Assembly (NCBI RefSeq): GCF_002783505.1
Contig: NZ_PFGL01000011.1
Location: 1 to 64,000, forward strand
Length of the DNA: 64,000 bases
Source of the DNA: Shewanella sp. CG12_big_fil_rev_8_21_14_0_65_47_15
GTDB lineage: Bacteria > Pseudomonadota > Gammaproteobacteria > Enterobacterales > Shewanellaceae
Direction of reading: 5' to 3'
This document shows positions 11,656-22,624 of this stretch, in pieces. The notes below the pieces were generated by a model. The model did not search any database. It was not told the DNA's origin and saw only the letters and a program-made list of their open reading frames with translations. Within the stretch, counting starts at the first letter, position 1. Each line of letters opens with the position of its first letter. A program made the translations under genes and the position numbers.

Positions 11656-12915
11656 TTAGATTTTATCGGGCAAACAAATGGTCACCTTTGCACCTCCCAG
11701 CACAGACTGACCTAAATGTATTTGACCTTGATGTTTCGCCACCACCCGTCTCACTATCGATAGGCCCAATTTATGATGTTTGAGCACTAATTGCGCTTGT
11801 ATCTCCTCAGCGCCCCAGCCTGGGCCATCGTCCTCAACATCGATACTCACGCCTTTATTATCGCGATAACAACTGATGCTAACCGTCGATACGGCGTAAC
11901 CTAGTGCATTGGCCAGGAGATTATTCACCAAACGCTTCATTAAATTAGGGTAACAGCTAAACTCAATCATCTCGGTAATATCGAGCCTAATCGCAATATC
12001 ATTATCACTTGGCACTAGGGCAATTTGGTCACGAATAAACTGGCCTAATTCTAAGGTGGATTTCTCATTGCCAACTTCACAATACTCATTCTCTGCCAAG
12101 GATAAATAGTCATAAATATTGTCTTCGATATCGCTAATATTATTGTTGAGCTGTTCTCGGGTAGTCACTATATTGTCGGCAGTCATCAGATGGCTTAAAA
12201 ATTTAATGCGTGCCAGTGGGGTTTTAATATCGTGGCAGACAGTTTCTGCCACCTCGGCCTGAAATTGATTTAATTGTTCGATGTTGGTCGTCATATTTCG
12301 CAGCGATTGTGCCAGCGGTGCTAAATAAGATTTAGGACTCAGAGAAAATGCGGGAAACTTACCAAATTTAATTTCAGATATCGCCGAGCGACGTAAAATT
12401 TCAATATCACGGAACAGATTACGGCTCAGTAAAAATATCAGTAAAAATAACAATAAGTAGAATACATAGGCGAGATCTAAGCCCTGGGCGAATCTGTCCG
12501 GCGGCTGCAATTTATTGATGCAGAGGATCTTCCCACCATAGGCGCTACGACAAAGCATCAATCTTTGCTGACTGTCGTGCATGGCAAAAACCTCTGCGCT
12601 GAAGTTCCCGATACTGTTATTGCTAACGCTATTATGGTCAGTGCCGTCTTGGTGGTCACTCCCTATATAGCCCCCCCAATAGCCTGCGGGATATTCAACA
12701 AAAAGCGCATCACTACAATCATTCTGAGCTGTGATTTGGCACTCTAAGGGTTGACGGCTCGATTGCAGTTGCTCGACCGCTTGCAACACAAACTCGGCAT
12801 CGATCACAGGGGCATCGGGCTTACCGTACCAGCGGTACACTTGCCCCAGGCTCAGCGCCAGTAGCAACACAGTGATCATTAAACCGCCGTTAAAACGTAG
12901 CAGCGGGCTCATCAT
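11656..12915 (-). CDS. Sensor histidine kinase
   Basis: H-box VCHDIKTPLARIKFL, N-box NLLANALGYA, G-box DDGPGWG; two TM segments around a periplasmic region. Confidence 0.9.
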   Translation of the reverse strand: MMSPLLRFNGGLMITVLLLALSLGQVYRWYGKPDAPVIDAEFVLQAVEQLQSSRQPLECQITAQNDCSDALFVEYPAGYWGGYIGSDHQDGTDHNSVSNNSIGNFSAEVFAMHDSQQRLMLCRSAYGGKILCINKLQPPDRFAQGLDLAYVFYLLLFLLIFLLSRNLFRDIEILRRSAISEIKFGKFPAFSLSPKSYLAPLAQSLRNMTTNIEQLNQFQAEVAETVCHDIKTPLARIKFLSHLMTADNIVTTREQLNNNISDIEDNIYDYLSLAENEYCEVGNEKSTLELGQFIRDQIALVPSDNDIAIRLDITEMIEFSCYPNLMKRLVNNLLANALGYAVSTVSISCYRDNKGVSIDVEDDGPGWGAEEIQAQLVLKHHKLGLSIVRRVVAKHQGQIHLGQSVLGGAKVTICLPDKI

Positions 12916-13607
12916 TATCTATCCAACTCGCCGTAGGATAGATAATAGCCATCGCCCCATGAGGTCAACACATTCCAATTGCTGTCGAGCGCCTGTAATT
13001 TTTTCCGCAGCCGTGAGGCGCGACCATCCATAGTACGTGCTATACCATCATAGCTACGGCCTAAATGGCGCTGAAATAACCATTCACGGCTCACCACAGA
13101 GCCAAATTGCTCGAGCAATGCCTCGAGTAATTGAAATTCAGCCGTAGTGAGATCTAACTTTTGCCCCGCAATTTCCGCCTGTCTGGTTTGGCAATTTAAC
13201 GATAAATTAAAGTGCTCTAACTTAGTTGGCACAGTCGCTTGTGGTGCTGTTCTGGCTAAAAAGACGTTGATTTTCGCCAGTAACAGTCTAGGATCGACTG
13301 GCTTTAATAAGTAGTCCTGCGCACCTAATGACAAGCCATGGAGTTGATGCTGAATTGCCGTTTTGGCCGTCATAAATAAAATCGGGCACTGGGTTTGCTC
13401 ACGTATGGCGGCAACAAAATCAAAACCACTTCGCCCCGGCAACATCACATCGCAGATCATCAGATCCACCTGTTTTTGCTTTAGCACGAATTCAGCCCTA
13501 TTAGCATTAGTGCAACAAGTCACTAAATAGCCTTCGTTTTCTAAACATAATTTGATAAGGCGAGTAAGTTCTATATCATCTTCGAGCAATAAAATATGGG
13601 CTGACAT
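12915..13607 (-). CDS. OmpR-family response regulator
   Basis: Receiver (LLLEDDIELTRL, MICDVMLPG, K at LLKPVD) plus winged helix; start MSAHILLLEDD overlaps the stop of the upstream gene. Confidence 0.9.
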   Translation of the reverse strand: MSAHILLLEDDIELTRLIKLCLENEGYLVTCCTNANRAEFVLKQKQVDLMICDVMLPGRSGFDFVAAIREQTQCPILFMTAKTAIQHQLHGLSLGAQDYLLKPVDPRLLLAKINVFLARTAPQATVPTKLEHFNLSLNCQTRQAEIAGQKLDLTTAEFQLLEALLEQFGSVVSREWLFQRHLGRSYDGIARTMDGRASRLRKKLQALDSNWNVLTSWGDGYYLSYGELDR

Positions 13608-13975
13608 TAGAATAAGCTCCAACTGAGACGACGTTGTTGCAGGGCCGGCGACTCTTTGCGCATTAACTCTATTTTTTGCCGCCCCAGAATGTGGGCATTG
13701 CTGGCATCAAGCAGTAAAAATTCCATACTTTCCTCCATCTGCACCTTTAGACTGAATAGTTCCATATCCTGGGCACAGAACAAATGCGCATCCGGGGTGT
13801 TTGCGTTAACAAGACAGGCGGGGCTATCAAAATGCCAACGTATGGTGAGCGTCATCTCACACACTTCATCGGCCGGGGCGATACAGACTCTGGGTAAAAT
13901 CTCAAACATCACAGGTTCAGCATTAACAGCACTGCTGAGCCACAATAAATTTAAGATAAACGCCCATTTCACCAT
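13607..13975 (-). CDS. DUF3019-family small secreted protein
   Basis: Signal peptide MVKWAFILNLLWLSSAVNA, short mature protein, located between MipA/OmpV and a response regulator. Confidence 0.7.
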   Translation of the reverse strand: MVKWAFILNLLWLSSAVNAEPVMFEILPRVCIAPADEVCEMTLTIRWHFDSPACLVNANTPDAHLFCAQDMELFSLKVQMEESMEFLLLDASNAHILGRQKIELMRKESPALQQRRLSWSLF

Positions 13976-14823
13976 GTTTTCATCACTCCGATAAACCAAA
14001 TATCCTGAGTGTTAGTATCGAATAGATAGCTTTTATTAAACTCATTGGCTAACCATTCGCGCCGCCAACTGCCAATGACGCGAAGATCGACCGCAATAGA
14101 CCAACTCAGTTCTAACTTTAGTGACGGTAACCACTGAGCACCGGGAGAATTCGTTAACACTCCGTCGGTATCCGCTTCATTCAAGCCAAAATAGTAGTTA
14201 CTGTAACGGCTATCCAGCCAGCGTGCGCCGACAGTCGTTGCTATCTCCACCTTGGACACTTGAGTCAAATAACGCAGTTCATTGTTCCATTCGCTGCCAT
14301 CGTGCACATTGCTGATATCAGTATGATAAGCGGTTTTAAATTGCCAGTTTCCAGTTCGGAAAAACAAGGTGCTACCACCGAGATAACTCAGGTGACGCTC
14401 AACGGGATGCAACACATCCTCCGGAGAGGCATCCCAAGGTAAAGCAAGAACTACATTACCCGCAGATAAGCCCGCTAGCAGTGAATCTTTAAGCTTCCCC
14501 TGATGAAACATCAAGGCATCAAAACTTTGTTTGGTCGTGATATCCCAAGAAAATGTTCGCGTCTCAATAAGGTTAAAGCCGAGATCTAAGTCTTCAACAT
14601 AAAAACGATCATGGTAGTACGACCAACGAGGTAATAAATAAATGGGCAAATTATCGCCATTAACTTGCGGAGAGGAATAACGGCCGAGCCCGACAGCAAG
14701 AGAAAGGCGCCCAGAAAGCACATCGGTAGTATTTTCTGCAGCGGTAGGGGCGGTACAAAGAAGAGATAAACTCAACATCATAGGCAGTGAAAACCGCCTC
14801 AAAGTCACTCTGCAATCAAACAT
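13969..14823 (-). CDS. MipA/OmpV family outer membrane protein
   Basis: Signal peptide; YLLPRWSYYHDRFYVEDLDLGFNL and FIGVMKTW C-terminus typical of an MipA/OmpV barrel. Confidence 0.82.
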   Translation of the reverse strand: MFDCRVTLRRFSLPMMLSLSLLCTAPTAAENTTDVLSGRLSLAVGLGRYSSPQVNGDNLPIYLLPRWSYYHDRFYVEDLDLGFNLIETRTFSWDITTKQSFDALMFHQGKLKDSLLAGLSAGNVVLALPWDASPEDVLHPVERHLSYLGGSTLFFRTGNWQFKTAYHTDISNVHDGSEWNNELRYLTQVSKVEIATTVGARWLDSRYSNYYFGLNEADTDGVLTNSPGAQWLPSLKLELSWSIAVDLRVIGSWRREWLANEFNKSYLFDTNTQDIWFIGVMKTW

Positions 14824-15022
14824 TAATGATTCCTATAATAAGCTCGACACTTTTTAGCAACTTGCCGCCACCTTAACAAGTTATTAACGTGCATTTTGCG
14901 CATTCAGATACACTTTTGTACACTTGATTCAACCGTTCTGAAGCTTAACTATTTGAGTATAAGCATAAGAAGCACACTTGCCGAACTGGCTAGTACATTA
15001 ACAGCATAAAAAAACATGGCGT

Positions 15023-15056
15023 GAGTAACGCTAATGCTTTAGCTGAAGCGTTACTC
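15023..15056. other. Intergenic hairpin
   Basis: GAGTAACGCT-aatgctttagctga-AGCGTTACTC, perfect 10-bp stem. Confidence 0.5.
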
Positions 15057-15117
15057 TAACGCACAGCACAATGACAAACGTGTTTCTCGATTTAATTTGG
15101 CTCATGCCTCACAAAGC

Positions 15118-15154
15118 AAAAAAGTGCCGCTCACATGGGCGGCACTTTTTTTAC
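15118..15154 (-). terminator. Bidirectional-looking intrinsic terminator downstream of the S8 peptidase gene
   Basis: aaaaaAGTGCCGCtcacatggGCGGCACTttttttt. Confidence 0.85.
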
Positions 15155-15228
15155 TATTACGCTTAGCTTAATGAAAGAAGCACTTAATTATTCGCTCGCC
15201 CCCACTTTAACTAAGTTTGTTTGGTCTA

Positions 15229-18200
15229 TTACAGTTTACGGCGACGTACCATAGCCACAGGCGCTAGCAGCAGTGCCAACCAGCCCAGAGCACCACCGGA
15301 GCTTTCCTTGGCAGGTTCTGCAGCAGGAGGCGCTGGGAAGGTACAGCTGCCATCATCTTTGTTGGCATTTGCATCATAGTTAGTCGCTGTAGAATCGGTA
15401 CAGCCTAACTCTTCACCGTCAGAATTTACGGTCAACATGAAAGAGCGTACGGCTTTATCGCCGCTATTCACGCTATCAGCAACCGTTACCATCACTTCCG
15501 TTTCACCATGCCAGTTAGCATCCGGTGTGATAGTTACGCTAGAACCCGCACTATGATCTTCAACAACGGCAGTAATATGCTCACCACTGACTGAAATCAT
15601 GTTTGGATTAGCCTCAGCATCGGCGAAAGCCACTGTGATATCAAACGACTCGTTTTCGTCCACCACGACATCATTAAAACCAGCCAAAGTGATATTGCTT
15701 GCAACTTGAATTGGATTAGCAATCACGGTCGACCCCATGCCACTCACGTCACTGGTGAAGTCCATGTTTAGTGTTTGACCGGCAGCAGTTTCGGCAACGC
15801 GCACTTGGAAGCTCACATCAAACTGAGTCGCTTCTGGGCCAGTGTAATCGTAACAAATCACTTTATTACGCTTAACGACATCTTTTAGACCATTATATGC
15901 GGCGCTGATGCCCGTTTCTTGACCATAGGGCCAACCAAAGATATCCAATGGACCGTAGTTACCGTGAATACCGATAGAGCCATAGTCATCTTGGTCTGCA
16001 AAGTCCATATCCCCATAGGCCATCACAATTTCAAACTCACCTTCACCATAACGATAAGTCTTGTTCATGATCAGGTCGAAGGTGTAACGGTCATCGTATT
16101 CAACACCGGTCGCTTGAGTGCCAAACCAACTGGCTTCAAGACCCTGAGTACGAGCGTTGATCCATTCGATGATAACTTCGTCTCCAGTGTAAGCATAAGT
16201 AATACCTGAGCCTTTCCACGGTTCAACCCAATTTTGCTCCAGCGGCGCGCCTAAAGCATCTACGGGTACAGTGAAGCCCGCAGCACCACTCGTATTACCA
16301 CGCCAGAATGGTGCGACAAAGGGGCCATAGGGGTTCATATAATAAGGGAAAGGTTGGCTAAGATAGTGGCTCGATGCACCCCAATCTGGGCCAAAGGTCA
16401 CAAAACCCTGTGGTGAAATAATAAAGCGATTATAACTGGTATATGACTCGTTATTAAACAAGTTCATATGCCCTTCATCACCCCATAAATCCGCCAGATT
16501 AATTTCAAACGGATTGGTATACACCCACTGACCCGAAGCATCATCATAATCCCAAGAGCCGCTGGCATCGGCCATAGTACCGCCGATGGCAGGAACAAAA
16601 CCGTAGTTTTCAGCCAAGCCAACGAAACCACCTTGGTTGCGACCATAGTTTGGTACGCGGCACTGATCATTGGTTTCACTGTCGGTCACATTATAGGTAC
16701 GCATCCAGTTAGTGGAGTCCTGCTGCACGCCCGCCACACGAATAGTGTTGCCATCTACCGTTAAGTTGGCCTGCTGTGCAGTACTACTCACCTTGACCGA
16801 ACCCGGTACTAAAGTGAGTCCGGCTGGGATCACTGTGCTTAAATCAATATCCCTATCTGTACCTGAATTGTTCTCAACCACATGCACGCTAACATCGACA
16901 GTATCACCGCCGCGCACGATTTGGTTGTTATTGACACTCACATCATCCACCCCACGTTCGAGACGAACTGGGATGAAACCTGTACTGCCAGGTGCTGCAC
17001 TGCTGCCAATATCAACACCGGCATAGGCCACGTCACCTTCGGCCAGCTCAGCTAAACTCCAGCTCAAATCTAACGAGACAGGATTGCCATCGGTGATCGC
17101 AGGGCCTGTTACCGTCAAGCCATTTTCGCCTCCCGGCACCACAGCTATTGCCACTTTGTAAGTATCGACGAGATCTTCCGCAGTGATGCCTCGGTTACCA
17201 TATGGATCAGGTCCTTCCTCTTCGTTCCAATCGAACATATTGAAGGATGTGTTCGCCAGCATCACCCAGTATTGGCCCGCATCTGGATTAGTCAAACTAC
17301 AATAGTTCAGTTCAATTTGAGTGGTCGATGAACAAATCCATTCATCATCAAAATCGGCCTCACCATTACCATTAAAATCGCGACCAATATGGATAGCCAA
17401 TCGTCCATCAGCGTTCCCGATAGCGTCAAAGAGTCCTGGCCCGTCAGTATGAGCTAACACTTCAACCACAAATCGAGCAGTGCCTTCTGGTATATCAATG
17501 AGTGATGTTTGAGCATGCCCACGTTCATTTTGGCCATCTGCATAAATGGGTTGATGATTGACATCCTGCGGTAAAGTTACCTCTTTAATATCAGCCTTTA
17601 CCGGACCATGGGCACGATAAACCACATCATTACTCGCCGCCAAGGGCAAATCGGCGATTTGATAGCCACCATTGTCACGATGTACAGTCACATTCACCGC
17701 TTCTGGTAAATCTTGACGATCAAAGTTAACCGACACTGGCCAATGTGATTTGGGGATCGACGCGTCGCTTGCCGTCAGATTGACATTAGTCCAAAGTTCG
17801 ACACCTTCAAGATCCTTACCACCTGACCCCTGCAACTTAGAATCGTACTGATACTGGACATCTTTGATATCAGCCTTGATCACTATGCTCTGGCTCTCGC
17901 CCGCTTTTAGGCTGAAATGTGCTGGAAAAAATTCCATCTTGACATTGTGCATGTCAATTTCACCCTCAAAAGTTGAAGTCCAGCGGTCATAGGTCCAAGT
18001 ATCAGAGCTTAATGTCCAACTTCCGTCACGGGTGGCAGTTACCGTACGCACCCAAGAACATACGCCACCACGACAGTTACTATTGACCAATTGCGGCAGG
18101 TTCAGTTGACGTACATCGCCACCTTTATGCGGATTGGCTAAACTGAAATTGGCTGCGGTTTCATCCATGATAAGGCCCGCATCAACTGCGGCCTTAGCAT

Positions 18201-20493
18201 CGACACGTCCTGCACCAGCACGGTGCTGAGTCGCAGGATGGCCTTCGGGTAAATAATCAGGATCAACATCACGTCTAACGGTTTGTGAGGCGGTCATTTC
18301 AAGCGCCGACTGCACCTCGGCCGCAGTCCAATTTGGATGAGCTTGACGCACTAACGCCATAGTACCCGCAATATGCGGGCTCGCCATCGATGTGCCACTA
18401 ATAATATTCCAGTCCTGCGATACTGCAGAACCAGGGTTTAGCGGATGTTCATCGGCATAGGGTGCTAATATATTTACCCCTGGCGCGGCAATATTCGGGG
18501 CTAAATGGTGGCTATAGGTTATAGACGGCCCAAGGGATGAGAAGTCAGCCAATATATCGCCCGCAGAGGGATCGATCACCCGAGCAACAGAGCCTCCGGT
18601 GATATTGATAGTGTGCTCCGAAGCCCCGTCTTTCAGCCACTTGAGAATATTCTTACCCGCATTGTTGGTGACATGAATTCCAGGTAAAGGATACACATCA
18701 TCATAAACCCGCTGTTCTTCAGCAGTGATACCTGAATACCAAGGCTCGTTATACAGAATAAAACCACCCGCTCCCCCCGCCAGCACATTATATGCCTTAG
18801 AGACACGGGCATTAATTCCACGTTTACAAATTACGATTTGGTCATTGGTAAAAGTACCGGGAGCAAATTCATTCAAACATTTTTCATCACCAAAATCGGC
18901 GGCGACCACAGGGGTAGCGTTAACAATACTACTCGTAGAATATCCGGCAATATCATCACCCCAGCTTGAACTCGGATTAATATTCACATACGGCGGATAA
19001 TTACCACCAGTGAATTCAATTAAGTTGTTGGTAATATCCATCACGCGATCGTGAGTACTCGCAGCCACCACCATAGTCCAAGGCGAACTATGCCCTAAAC
19101 TACCAAAGAAAGTGTTGCTGGCATCACCACCTGAGTTACCGGCAGCCACAGCAACCGAAATACCCGCTTCACGGGCTGCAAGTATTGCCAGTTCTACCGA
19201 GTCATCCCACGGGAAGCGTTCACCACCACCGATAGAGAAGTTGATCACATCAACGCCATCTTCAATCGCTTGTTCGTAGGCTTTTAACATGGCCTCTTCG
19301 GGGCAGCCTTCTAAACCACAGGCTTGATAGGCAATAATATTGGCATGGGGGGCAACTCCTGATGCTGATTCAAAATTAAAGCCCATTGGCTCACCATCAC
19401 CGTCACCCAAAGAGCCCGCCAGTAATGGTACATTTTCAATATAGTTACCCGCAGCAGTACCGGCGGTATGACTGCCGTGGCCTTGATAATCTTCACCGGT
19501 CGCAGGCGCTAATCCTTGGTACTCATCGGTAATCACGGGCCAGCTATACACACCGATTAACTTGTCATTACAGGTTAATTTACCCGTAGCACAATCCCCT
19601 AGATACTTACCGCTACCCAGAGGATTAATGTGATCGTAGCCATCGCCACCTATGTCAGCAAAAGCCACATGGTCAGTGTTAATGCCAGTATCGATAATAC
19701 CGACAACCATTTTCTCACCCTTGTAGGGTAAGTTCACTGAGGTGTTGCCAGCCCATACTTGGTCGGCACCAATGAAAGCGGGACCGCGATCGGTCTGGAT
19801 CTGTTGCATGGTCGAACGATGGATAAATTCAACCTGAGGCAAACTGGCTAATTGCTTAGCCTGTGCCTGAGTCATCGTCATTGAGAAGCCATTGAGCGCA
19901 GTAGTAAAGTTAGCGCGGACATTGGAACGAACGCCAATAGCTTTAGCTTGCTGCACCACGGAATCTTGCTTGGACATCAAGTAGTTTTTATAACTCGCCA
20001 CCCGTGATTGCTTAAGCCCTTCAACATCGGCTTGAGCCACATTGATTTGCTGAGATTGGCGGCTCGATTTAGTGCTAGCAGCACCACTCGCTTGTTGAAC
20101 CAACTCTTCCTTAATCGCGCTTTTTGCAGTGGCTTGATAACCCTTAACACGACCATCATAAGTCGCAATAGGCAAATCTTTAAGACGCACAATATAAACA
20201 TCTTCACCGGTACGCTCGGGTTCGGCTATAAACTTATTGCGACTGGATGCGGCATTTATTTGTTGGTTTACGCCCCCAGGAATAACGCTATGTCTGCCCT
20301 GTTGTTGTGGTTTACTGCTACTCGTGCCTTTGACACGGTTAAGCTGATCTGCAGGGATCTGCTTTAATGTGCCCTGCGAGCCAACGGCACTTGCCGTCAA
20401 AGATGGGGTAACGGGCCGCGCCTCAATTGAGACAGCCATACCCGCACCATAAAGTGCGGCTAAGGTGGCCACGGTTAAGGATTTTAATTTCAT
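15229..20493 (-). CDS. Large S8 (subtilisin-like) serine peptidase with I9 propeptide, PA insert and GlyGly-CTERM sorting signal
   Basis: Catalytic motifs VVGIIDTGINTDH, GHGSHTAGTAAG, SGTSMASPHIAG; C-terminus SSGGALGWLALLLAPVAMVRRRKL; GCTDSTATNYDANANKDDGSC repeat. Confidence 0.93.
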   Translation of the reverse strand: MKLKSLTVATLAALYGAGMAVSIEARPVTPSLTASAVGSQGTLKQIPADQLNRVKGTSSSKPQQQGRHSVIPGGVNQQINAASSRNKFIAEPERTGEDVYIVRLKDLPIATYDGRVKGYQATAKSAIKEELVQQASGAASTKSSRQSQQINVAQADVEGLKQSRVASYKNYLMSKQDSVVQQAKAIGVRSNVRANFTTALNGFSMTMTQAQAKQLASLPQVEFIHRSTMQQIQTDRGPAFIGADQVWAGNTSVNLPYKGEKMVVGIIDTGINTDHVAFADIGGDGYDHINPLGSGKYLGDCATGKLTCNDKLIGVYSWPVITDEYQGLAPATGEDYQGHGSHTAGTAAGNYIENVPLLAGSLGDGDGEPMGFNFESASGVAPHANIIAYQACGLEGCPEEAMLKAYEQAIEDGVDVINFSIGGGERFPWDDSVELAILAAREAGISVAVAAGNSGGDASNTFFGSLGHSSPWTMVVAASTHDRVMDITNNLIEFTGGNYPPYVNINPSSSWGDDIAGYSTSSIVNATPVVAADFGDEKCLNEFAPGTFTNDQIVICKRGINARVSKAYNVLAGGAGGFILYNEPWYSGITAEEQRVYDDVYPLPGIHVTNNAGKNILKWLKDGASEHTINITGGSVARVIDPSAGDILADFSSLGPSITYSHHLAPNIAAPGVNILAPYADEHPLNPGSAVSQDWNIISGTSMASPHIAGTMALVRQAHPNWTAAEVQSALEMTASQTVRRDVDPDYLPEGHPATQHRAGAGRVDAKAAVDAGLIMDETAANFSLANPHKGGDVRQLNLPQLVNSNCRGGVCSWVRTVTATRDGSWTLSSDTWTYDRWTSTFEGEIDMHNVKMEFFPAHFSLKAGESQSIVIKADIKDVQYQYDSKLQGSGGKDLEGVELWTNVNLTASDASIPKSHWPVSVNFDRQDLPEAVNVTVHRDNGGYQIADLPLAASNDVVYRAHGPVKADIKEVTLPQDVNHQPIYADGQNERGHAQTSLIDIPEGTARFVVEVLAHTDGPGLFDAIGNADGRLAIHIGRDFNGNGEADFDDEWICSSTTQIELNYCSLTNPDAGQYWVMLANTSFNMFDWNEEEGPDPYGNRGITAEDLVDTYKVAIAVVPGGENGLTVTGPAITDGNPVSLDLSWSLAELAEGDVAYAGVDIGSSAAPGSTGFIPVRLERGVDDVSVNNNQIVRGGDTVDVSVHVVENNSGTDRDIDLSTVIPAGLTLVPGSVKVSSTAQQANLTVDGNTIRVAGVQQDSTNWMRTYNVTDSETNDQCRVPNYGRNQGGFVGLAENYGFVPAIGGTMADASGSWDYDDASGQWVYTNPFEINLADLWGDEGHMNLFNNESYTSYNRFIISPQGFVTFGPDWGASSHYLSQPFPYYMNPYGPFVAPFWRGNTSGAAGFTVPVDALGAPLEQNWVEPWKGSGITYAYTGDEVIIEWINARTQGLEASWFGTQATGVEYDDRYTFDLIMNKTYRYGEGEFEIVMAYGDMDFADQDDYGSIGIHGNYGPLDIFGWPYGQETGISAAYNGLKDVVKRNKVICYDYTGPEATQFDVSFQVRVAETAAGQTLNMDFTSDVSGMGSTVIANPIQVASNITLAGFNDVVVDENESFDITVAFADAEANPNMISVSGEHITAVVEDHSAGSSVTITPDANWHGETEVMVTVADSVNSGDKAVRSFMLTVNSDGEELGCTDSTATNYDANANKDDGSCTFPAPPAAEPAKESSGGALGWLALLLAPVAMVRRRKL

Positions 20494-20712
20494 TATGTTC
20501 TCCTGACGGGCGTAAATTTAGAGGTTATAGTTGCCCAACCGCATTAGCCTACGTCAGAAAACGAACACAAACTGTCCAAAATTGTACGAATTACTAACAA
20601 TTAATCTAACTTATGGATACATTTGAAAATAATTGCAACACAGGGGGCTGTGAGTGATGCCCTTGGGCATAACGAGGAGTTGTTAATTAGCAATATTGGT
20701 ATTACCTGTAGA

Positions 20713-21024
20713 CTAGACGGCGACAGTTTCATCTTCGGGTAAATGCTCGGGACTGACGGGTTTAGAAAACAGATAGCCTTGGAAGTGCGAGCAATGCTGT
20801 TGCTTCAAAAACATAAATTGGGCTTCGGTTTCAACACCTTCGGCGACCACATCGAGTCCCAGACTGGTCGCTAAGGAAAGAATCGTCTTAACGACGCTGG
20901 CATCTTCAGGGCTCTGAAGCATACGGTCGACAAATGAACGGTCAATCTTGAGCGTGTTGATCGGCAGCTTAGTGAGATAATGCAGCGAGGAATAGCCTGT
21001 GCCAAAGTCATCGAACTTCGCTCA
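20713..21024 (-). pseudogene. Truncated EAL-domain (c-di-GMP phosphodiesterase) C-terminal remnant
   Basis: Reading after an in-frame TGA (21022-21024): AKFDDFGTGYSSLHYLTKLPINTLKIDRSFVDRMLQSPEDASVVKTILSLATSLGLDVVAEGVETEAQFMFLKQQHCSHFQGYLFSKPV; lacks the EAL N-terminal half and a start codon. Confidence 0.85.
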
Positions 21025-21070
21025 TCGATTCACCATCTATCTCATTTGAACCATCATTTGAAAAGGGCCG

Positions 21071-22624
21071 TTATCTACGAAAACGCACCACCAGCTCATG
21101 CAAATCGTCCGAGACATTCAGTAATGTGTTTATTGCCTGGGCAGTGTCTTTGGCACTCATGGCACTCTCACTAGCTAAATCCGAGATGCTAACGACCTGA
21201 CGGTTGATGTCTTCGGCAACATGTGCTTGCTCCTCGACCGCCGATGCCATTTGAGTGGACATATCCGCAATTTGGCGTACGGCCACTGAAATTCCGCTTA
21301 ACATCTGCGCATTTTCCAACACTTTATCCAAACCTTCAGCTGCCGCATGAGTGCCTAAATCAGCAGTTAAAACCGCATCTTGTGCACTCTTTGTCAGACC
21401 GCTAACAATCCCATAGATTTCATGGGTTGATTCTTGGGTACGCTTAGCGAGGTTTCTGACTTCATCGGCAACCACAGCAAAACCACGCCCCTGTTCCCCC
21501 GCACGAGCCGCCTCTATCGCAGCATTAAGCGCGAGTAAATTCGTTTGCTCGGCGATTTGTTCGATCATTTGCGCTGCACTAGCTATTCGCTTTGTCTCAT
21601 CGGCGACCTCAGATACCGAGCTGCTAATAGCCGAAACAATATCTTTTAATTTTTCAATTGATGAGCGAGTGAGATCTGCAACTTGATTACCCTGTATCGC
21701 CAGCGCATTGGCGGTATCGGCATGGGTTGCCGTTTCAGACACGTGTTTAGCCACCTCAGCAATAGTCATCGTCATTTCGTTCATTGCGGTGGCGACTTGA
21801 AGAGTCTCAGATTGTTGACGTTCAATATCGGCAGAGGTTTTTTGAGTGAGCTTATCCCCAGCCCTAGATTCTCTAGCAACATTTTCTGCGGCATTTTCTA
21901 TCCGAGTAATAACAGTATTCATATGAGCCTGTTGGCTTATAATACCGACTTTGAGCAGGCCTAAATCTAATGGGTCATCAGTATAACTCTTTGCCGCTAG
22001 TGGATGACTAAAACTTTTACTCAGTAAACCTTGTAAAGAGTTCTGGGTCGATATTTTTTCTTTATATACCCACAATGCAAAGATCAGTGGACAGACAATT
22101 GCGATAGCGAAACCAATCTGAGTATTGCCAAGCATATGCAGTAGCAGCGACATCGCTAGCATAACGACAAGCAACAGATATCCAACCCATGATGGAATCT
22201 GTTTCGCCTCGGCTTTACCTTGTTTGAACCGTGAATACAGTTTTTCGGCACGCTTGACATCTTCTCGCTTTGGGCAACTACGGACAGACTCAAAGCCCAC
22301 GATTTTACCACGCTCGGTCACTGGCGTGACATAAGCGTCAACCCAATAAAAATCCCCATTTTTGCGGCGATTCTTCACTAATCCCATCCAGGGTTTGCCA
22401 TTTTTCAGATGGCTCCACATGATCCTGAATGCTTCTGGCGGCATATCCGGATGGCGCACTATATTGTGGGGCTGACCTATTAGCTCATGTTTTTCAAACC
22501 CACTAATATCAACAAAGGCATCATTACAATCCGTAATATTGCCATTGAGATCCGTGACTGAAATCAGATGGATTCTGCTATCAAAGGTTTTTTCTACTAG
22601 ACTCACCGGTTGATTATTTCTCAT
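21071..22624 (-). CDS. PAS-domain methyl-accepting chemotaxis protein (Aer-like energy taxis receptor)
   Basis: N-terminal PAS ([38 protein letters not shown]) and MCP hairpin [41 protein letters not shown]. Confidence 0.92.
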   Translation of the reverse strand: MRNNQPVSLVEKTFDSRIHLISVTDLNGNITDCNDAFVDISGFEKHELIGQPHNIVRHPDMPPEAFRIMWSHLKNGKPWMGLVKNRRKNGDFYWVDAYVTPVTERGKIVGFESVRSCPKREDVKRAEKLYSRFKQGKAEAKQIPSWVGYLLLVVMLAMSLLLHMLGNTQIGFAIAIVCPLIFALWVYKEKISTQNSLQGLLSKSFSHPLAAKSYTDDPLDLGLLKVGIISQQAHMNTVITRIENAAENVARESRAGDKLTQKTSADIERQQSETLQVATAMNEMTMTIAEVAKHVSETATHADTANALAIQGNQVADLTRSSIEKLKDIVSAISSSVSEVADETKRIASAAQMIEQIAEQTNLLALNAAIEAARAGEQGRGFAVVADEVRNLAKRTQESTHEIYGIVSGLTKSAQDAVLTADLGTHAAAEGLDKVLENAQMLSGISVAVRQIADMSTQMASAVEEQAHVAEDINRQVVSISDLASESAMSAKDTAQAINTLLNVSDDLHELVVRFRR

